48,879 bases of DNA from Clostridia bacterium (GTDB lineage Bacteria; Bacillota; Clostridia; Oscillospirales; Acutalibacteraceae), in the NCBI GenBank assembly GCA_017409475.1, contig JAFQSP010000007.1, positions 1-48,879 on the forward strand. The letters run 5' to 3'. This document shows positions 45,818-48,879 of the stretch, piece by piece (position 1 is the stretch's first letter; every line of letters starts with the position of its first letter). Below the pieces are notes generated by a model, which had not been told where the DNA came from, made no database searches, and saw nothing but the letters and a program-made list of their open reading frames with translations. The translations under genes were made by a program, and so were the position numbers.

Positions 45818-45962
45818 GAAAAACCGCATAAATACTGTGTTTTTCGAGGTTTTGAACCGCTAAAATCGTAAGCCATAAGCCAAACTTAAGCCAATGCATG
45901 TTTTTGTGCAAAAAATGACGGTTTTAAGTGGGCAAGGCAAGAGCAAAAGTTCCAAAAATCTT
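45818..45962. other. Non-coding junction between core genes and accessory stretch
   Basis: This sequence between lysS and the next hairpin codes for nothing that I can support on either strand. It contains near-repeats of the hexamer TAAGCC (TAAGCCATAAGCC and TTAAGCC). The gene content switches here from conserved core genes to patchily distributed ones. It could be an old insertion boundary, but no integrase, att duplication or transposon end was found. Confidence 0.4.
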
Positions 45963-46006
45963 TAAGCCATTTACACTTGAAACCGAGTGTAAATGGCTTA
46001 TTTTTT
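45963..46006 (+). terminator. 15-bp hairpin with U-tract directly before a Shine-Dalgarno
   Basis: TAAGCCATTTACACT / AGTGTAAATGGCTTA is a perfect 15-bp stem with an 8-nt loop and TTTTTT tail. It is followed at once by GGAGG of the next gene. It probably ends the lysS transcript. Confidence 0.85.
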
Positions 46007-46018
46007 GGAGGATACTCT

Positions 46019-46876
46019 ATGAAAGTTAGGCTATTTGGCTTTGCCAGTTTAACAGCGATCAATATGTACGTTACCTACTCCTTGTGGGATACTCTTTTAA
46101 TCAGCACACTGCCTGTGTGCTTAATGCTGCTATCTGTTTTTTGTAGCGGCTTGTTTTTAGTTAATGTGAAATCAAGGTTTCAGAGAGTTATTACATATGT
46201 CTTGGCAGTTGTGATCGTGGGGATAGGTTTATACTTTGCAGTTTACTATCGCCGCCCTCTTGGCTTTCTTGCAGTATTTTCGTCAGCAATGGTAATCATC
46301 AAAAACTTTATTTGTGGACCAAGTTCCAAAGAGAAACTCTTGACTAAAATTATCGGCACGATATTGCTTGTTGCGATTGCTCTGACAATTGTATTTACGG
46401 GACTGACATTTTCGTACACAAACAAATCCCTTGCTAACGGCACCGGTGTTCTGTGGGATGCTAACCACGAAAAACAGTTTGACGAAATCTGCTCAGGAGC
46501 CTTAACGGATGAAGAAAAAGCGAAAGTAACCTACGCTTGGATTCTAAATAATATCACATACGATTATAACTGCAATCCTTTTTATCAATATTCTGACCTC
46601 GATAAAACTTTGCAGACGAAAAAAGGTATCTGCTATGATATTGCGAACCTCTTTACTGCCATCTGTCGCAGTCAAAATATCCCTTGCTATTCTGTAGATG
46701 GTTACCGCAAGGACGATTATCAATACAAACATACTTGGAATCGTGTCTGTATAGATGGTGCGTGGTACAATGTGGACATTACCGCGGATCTAACGAACTC
46801 TATATCTTACGGGTTTTATAAAATCAATTCTTATGACTCTTCCGAAGAAGAGTTTAACATTACGAGAATATACTAA
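46019..46876 (+). CDS. Membrane protein with transglutaminase-like domain
   Basis: This 285-residue protein has four to five hydrophobic spans in the first 140 residues and an outside C-terminal transglutaminase-like domain. The catalytic triad is visible as Cys in KGICYDIANLF, His in HTWNRV and Asp in WYNVDITAD. Bacterial proteins of this class are usually thiol proteases or amidases; the substrate is unknown. The ATG at 46019 follows GGAGG by 7 bp. Codon choice is less biased than in the neighbouring core genes. No separate promoter was recognised beyond the hairpin that precedes it. Confidence 0.82.
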   Translation: MKVRLFGFASLTAINMYVTYSLWDTLLISTLPVCLMLLSVFCSGLFLVNVKSRFQRVITYVLAVVIVGIGLYFAVYYRRPLGFLAVFSSAMVIIKNFICGPSSKEKLLTKIIGTILLVAIALTIVFTGLTFSYTNKSLANGTGVLWDANHEKQFDEICSGALTDEEKAKVTYAWILNNITYDYNCNPFYQYSDLDKTLQTKKGICYDIANLFTAICRSQNIPCYSVDGYRKDDYQYKHTWNRVCIDGAWYNVDITADLTNSISYGFYKINSYDSSEEEFNITRIY

Positions 46877-46878
46877 CG

Positions 46879-46914
46879 AAAAACACTCTGCTGTTACGGC
46901 AGAGTGTTTTTTGT
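46879..46914. terminator. Bidirectional terminator
   Basis: AAACACTCTGC / GCAGAGTGTTT with a short loop and T-tracts in both directions, between two convergent genes. Confidence 0.92.
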
Positions 46915-47115
46915 TTACTTACGTGTAGGTTTTACATTTGATGCAGGAGTGATATTACCGTCAATAGCACCGTTGGCATCTTCAAAAGCTCTAATATTAT
47001 CCCTTATTAAAACAAGTACCTGACTGTTAACACTTCTGCCTTCATAATCGGCAATGTATGCGATTTTATTCAACATTTCTTCTTCAATTCTAATAGAAAC
47101 ACTCTTGATAGCCAT
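46915..47115 (-). CDS. Ribbon-helix-helix DNA-binding protein
   Basis: This 66-residue protein has an N-terminal beta-strand (KSVSIRIEEEML) and two helices (LNKIAYIADYEG, SVNSQVLVLIRDNIRAFE). This matches the Arc/MetJ-type ribbon-helix-helix fold that dimerises on palindromic DNA. The last 20 residues are an unstructured tail. It is divergent from the SLOG gene. Two palindromes lie between them, so it is probably the local autorepressor. An antitoxin role is unlikely, because no toxin-like gene is cotranscribed. Confidence 0.82.
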   Translation of the reverse strand: MAIKSVSIRIEEEMLNKIAYIADYEGRSVNSQVLVLIRDNIRAFEDANGAIDGNITPASNVKPTRK

Positions 47116-47128
47116 AAATTCACCTCAT

Positions 47129-47151
47129 AATAAATATATTGTATATTTATT
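47129..47151. promoter_or_regulatory. Palindrome 1, likely RHH operator
   Basis: AATAAATATA-TTG-TATATTTATT is a perfect 10-bp dyad with a 3-bp centre, 14 bp upstream of the RHH start codon. Its core TATA-TTG-TATA matches the second palindrome. Confidence 0.5.
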
Positions 47152-47184
47152 TTAGATGTATTATGTGTTACAATGTTAGAAATA

Positions 47185-47199
47185 GATATATGGTATATC
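47185..47199. promoter_or_regulatory. Palindrome 2, likely RHH operator
   Basis: GATATA-TGG-TATATC is a perfect 6-bp dyad with a 3-bp centre, 24 bp upstream of the SLOG start codon. It shares the TATA-TKG-TATA core with palindrome 1, with centres 52 bp (about five helical turns) apart. Confidence 0.5.
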
Positions 47200-47222
47200 C
47201 ATTATATTTTGGAGAGAAGATT

Positions 47223-47711
47223 ATGAAATCAATTACCTGCTGTTTTTTCGGTCATAGAACGATAAATGAAACCGAAGAGTTAAAATTGAAACTTAATGAA
47301 ATTATCGAGAAACTGATTGTGGACGAAAAAGTAGATACATTTCTTTTCGGGAGCAAGAGCCGCTTTAATAGCCTGTGCCTTGAAGTTGTGACAAAAATAA
47401 AAGAAAAGCACCCGCACATAAAACGAATCTATGTACGGGCGGAGTATCCATATATCAGTGAGCACTATAAAAATTATCTGCTTGAAAGCTACGAGGATAC
47501 ATATTATCCTGAAAATATCATTGGCTCAGGTCGAGCCGCTTATGTCGAACGCAACTATGAAATGATAGATAAAAGCCACTATTGCATCGTTTACTACGAC
47601 GAAGCAAATGCTCCAACTACTAGAAAAAGCGGCACAAAGATCGCACTTGACTATGCCCTTAAAAAGCAAAAGTACATCATTATGTTGCCCACCGAAATAA
47701 CAAATATGTAG
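47223..47711 (+). CDS. SLOG-family (DUF1273-like) protein
   Basis: This 162-residue protein has an N-terminal CCFFGHRTI motif, a second strand FLFGSKSRFN and a C-terminal KSGTKIALDYALKKQKYIIML. This is the Rossmann-like layout of SLOG proteins related to YpsA and the DprA/LOG superfamily. SLOG domains bind nucleotide-derived ligands and recur in phage-defence and signalling systems. No effector domain is fused here. The ATG at 47223 follows GGAGAG. It is divergent from the RHH gene. Confidence 0.75.
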   Translation: MKSITCCFFGHRTINETEELKLKLNEIIEKLIVDEKVDTFLFGSKSRFNSLCLEVVTKIKEKHPHIKRIYVRAEYPYISEHYKNYLLESYEDTYYPENIIGSGRAAYVERNYEMIDKSHYCIVYYDEANAPTTRKSGTKIALDYALKKQKYIIMLPTEITNM

Positions 47712-47733
47712 AAATACGCAAAATTGTTCGATG
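47712..47733 (+). repeat. Direct repeat copy 1 upstream of the AAA ATPase gene
   Basis: AAATACGCAAAATTGTTCGATG; the second copy at 47786-47807 differs at one of 22 positions (G to A). It lies just upstream of the -35 box. Confidence 0.8.
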
Positions 47734-47738
47734 TAATA

Positions 47739-47767
47739 TTGACTTGCAAGTAGGGATATGCTATAAT
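47739..47767 (+). promoter_or_regulatory. Promoter of the AAA ATPase gene
   Basis: TTGACT (47739-47744), a 17-bp spacer and TATAAT (47762-47767). The predicted start is near 47774, between the two 22-bp direct repeats. Confidence 0.8.
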
Positions 47768-47785
47768 GAGAGCGTAAAAATGCGT

Positions 47786-47807
47786 AAATACGCAAAATTA
47801 TTCGATG
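47786..47807 (+). repeat. Direct repeat copy 2 with overlapping palindrome
   Basis: This is the second copy of the 22-bp repeat, located in the 5' leader. It overlaps the dyad TGCGTA-AA-TACGCA (47781-47794). The pair flanking the promoter suggests binding of a repressor, possibly the ATPase itself or a dedicated regulator elsewhere. Confidence 0.7.
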
Positions 47808-47818
47808 AGGTATGCGCT

Positions 47819-48879
47819 ATGATTGAAAGAAAAAAGTATCTCGAAAAATTAATCAGCAAAAAGGAGAACGGCTTGGTTAAGGTTATTACCGGTATCAGAA
47901 GATGCGGAAAATCTTATTTGCTGTTCAATATATATAAGGACTATTTGAAGTCAATCGGAGTAGAAGACGAGTGTATTATCTGCCTTGCTCTTGATGATGA
48001 CGAGAACATTAAGTATCGTAATCCCCTTGAACTCGGCAAACATATCCGCAGCTTGACTGCCGATGAGAGCAAAACTTATTACGTTTTCCTTGACGAGATT
48101 CAAAAGGTTGTTACCATTCAGAATCCGTACATCGAAGGCGTTGAGGATAAGATCGGTTTTGTGGATGTTGTGCTTGGTCTTATGAAGCACGATAATATTG
48201 ACGTGTATGTAACCGGCAGTAACTCTAAAATGCTGTCCTCCGATATCCTCACCGAGTTCCGTGGACGTGGTGATGAGATCCGAGTGAATCCGCTTTCCTT
48301 TGCGGAGTTTTATAATGCTTTCGAGGGAGAAAAGCGCAATGCATGGCAGGAGTATTACACCTATGGCGGTCTTCCTCTGGTAATGACCAAAAAGAGTCAC
48401 GAAGAAAAAGCGAAATACCTGCAATCTCTGTTCGATGCAATCTATATCAGCGACATTATGGATAGAAACAAGCTTGTGTACGAAAAATCGGTGCTTGATG
48501 ATATTCTTAACATAGTTTCGTCTTCGGTTGGCTCACTTACTAATGCGAACAAGATTACCAACACCTTTAAGAGTGCAAAGCAGATGAATATCGGTGCGCC
48601 TACCGTTAACAGATATCTTGACTATTTCATTGATGCGTTCCTTCTCTACAAAGCCGAACGCTATGACGTTAAGGGAAGAAAGTATATCGGCTCGCCGCTT
48701 AAATACTATTTTAGTGATGTGGGACTTCGCAATGCGCGACTTAATTTCCGTCAGCAAGAAGAGAATCACATTATGGAAAACATTATTTATAACGAGCTTT
48801 GCGGCCGCGATTTCAGCGTGGACGTCGGCGTGGTTGAGTATTGCTATAAGGATGCGGAAAAGAAGAGCAAACGCACTCA
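47819..48879 (+). CDS. AAA_14 / DUF4143 ATP-binding protein, truncated by the window end
   Basis: This open frame of 353 codons has no stop inside the window. The N-terminal AAA+ domain has Walker A GIRRCGKS (about 24-31) and Walker B YVFLDEIQ (about 95). TGSNSKML follows, typical of AAA_14, then FRGRGDEIRVNPLSFAEFY. The DUF4143 part starts about 220 with SVGSLTNANKI and includes YYFSDVGLRNARL. These proteins are common, patchily distributed and of unknown role. I chose the ATG at 47819 after GATGAGG; an in-frame ATG at 47780 lies only about 6 nt from the predicted transcript start. Confidence 0.85.
   Translation, partial: MIERKKYLEKLISKKENGLVKVITGIRRCGKSYLLFNIYKDYLKSIGVEDECIICLALDDDENIKYRNPLELGKHIRSLTADESKTYYVFLDEIQKVVTIQNPYIEGVEDKIGFVDVVLGLMKHDNIDVYVTGSNSKMLSSDILTEFRGRGDEIRVNPLSFAEFYNAFEGEKRNAWQEYYTYGGLPLVMTKKSHEEKAKYLQSLFDAIYISDIMDRNKLVYEKSVLDDILNIVSSSVGSLTNANKITNTFKSAKQMNIGAPTVNRYLDYFIDAFLLYKAERYDVKGRKYIGSPLKYYFSDVGLRNARLNFRQQEENHIMENIIYNELCGRDFSVDVGVVEYCYKDAEKKSKRT

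Noticed and set aside
46915-47711. Toxin-antitoxin pair formed by the RHH and SLOG genes
   Set aside because: The genes are divergent rather than cotranscribed, and the SLOG protein shows no toxin motifs.
47951-48769. Minus-strand open frames of 63-157 codons
   Set aside because: They are antisense shadows of the AAA ATPase frame, which runs open to the window end with clear Walker motifs.
45818-48879. Prophage or transposon
   Set aside because: No integrase, transposase, phage structural gene, terminal repeats or target duplication is visible in the part available.

Overview
The window looks like chromosome of a spore-forming, low-to-moderate GC clostridial Firmicute, probably a gut Ruminococcaceae/Oscillospiraceae-type organism. 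Evidence for this is the intact spoIIAA-spoIIAB-sigF operon, an ECF vitamin transporter module with RibU and BioY S-components, an L27 with a Prp-cleavable N-terminus next to prp, Mini-RNase III, ClpC plus ClpE, and strong AGGAGG-type ribosome binding sites. The assignment is from gene content only; no 16S gene is inside the window.

Layout. 1-306: the leader and promoter of what is probably an rRNA operon, pointing out of the window on the minus strand. 307-5783: minus-strand spoIIA operon and valS-folC. 5827-8539: small proteins and a divergent GxGYxYP-like lipoprotein. 8540-13623: two Hsp100 unfoldases, ClpC (plus) and ClpE (minus), convergent around a small DUF6514-like gene. 13633-23636: a long minus-strand housekeeping block (ruvA, ruvB, glmM, an rRNA-type methyltransferase, ecfA1-ecfA2-ecfT, truA, a beta-propeller membrane protein, cvpA, pgsA). 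23776-24695: ribU under an FMN riboswitch. 24737-27385: a small conserved protein and a cytoplasmic GH3 glucosidase. 27392-30199: rplU-prp-rpmA, obg, mrnC. 30210-32930: a two-component system and a double-LysM protein. 33051-35546: birA-bioY facing cysK. 35563-39588: a tiny repeat protein, yebC, tatD, metG. 39585-42790: two bacterial-PH-domain membrane proteins and rarA. 42869-45817: an unknown protein, greA and lysS. 45818-48879: an accessory-looking stretch with a membrane transglutaminase-like protein, a ribbon-helix-helix regulator divergent from a SLOG-family protein, and a truncated AAA_14/DUF4143 ATPase.

How the genes work together. RibU (riboflavin) and BioY (biotin) are substrate-binding subunits that most likely share the single EcfA1-EcfA2-EcfT energizing module encoded between them. 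BirA next to BioY links biotin sensing to uptake. Prp removes the N-terminal peptide of the L27 encoded immediately downstream. Valyl-, methionyl- and lysyl-tRNA synthetases, GreA, TruA, Obg and RarA are ordinary information-processing genes.

The most unusual signals are regulatory. An 18-bp hairpin forms a terminator whose loop holds the promoter, and whose 3' arm holds the Shine-Dalgarno sequence, of the LysM gene. Mutually exclusive hairpins lie upstream of spoIIAA. A dyad straddles the clpE promoter. In the right-hand accessory region two TATA-TKG-TATA palindromes lie between the RHH and SLOG genes, and near-identical 22-bp repeats flank the promoter of the AAA ATPase. No CRISPR array, tRNA gene, transposase or integrase was seen. 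All family assignments come from reading motifs, without database searches.
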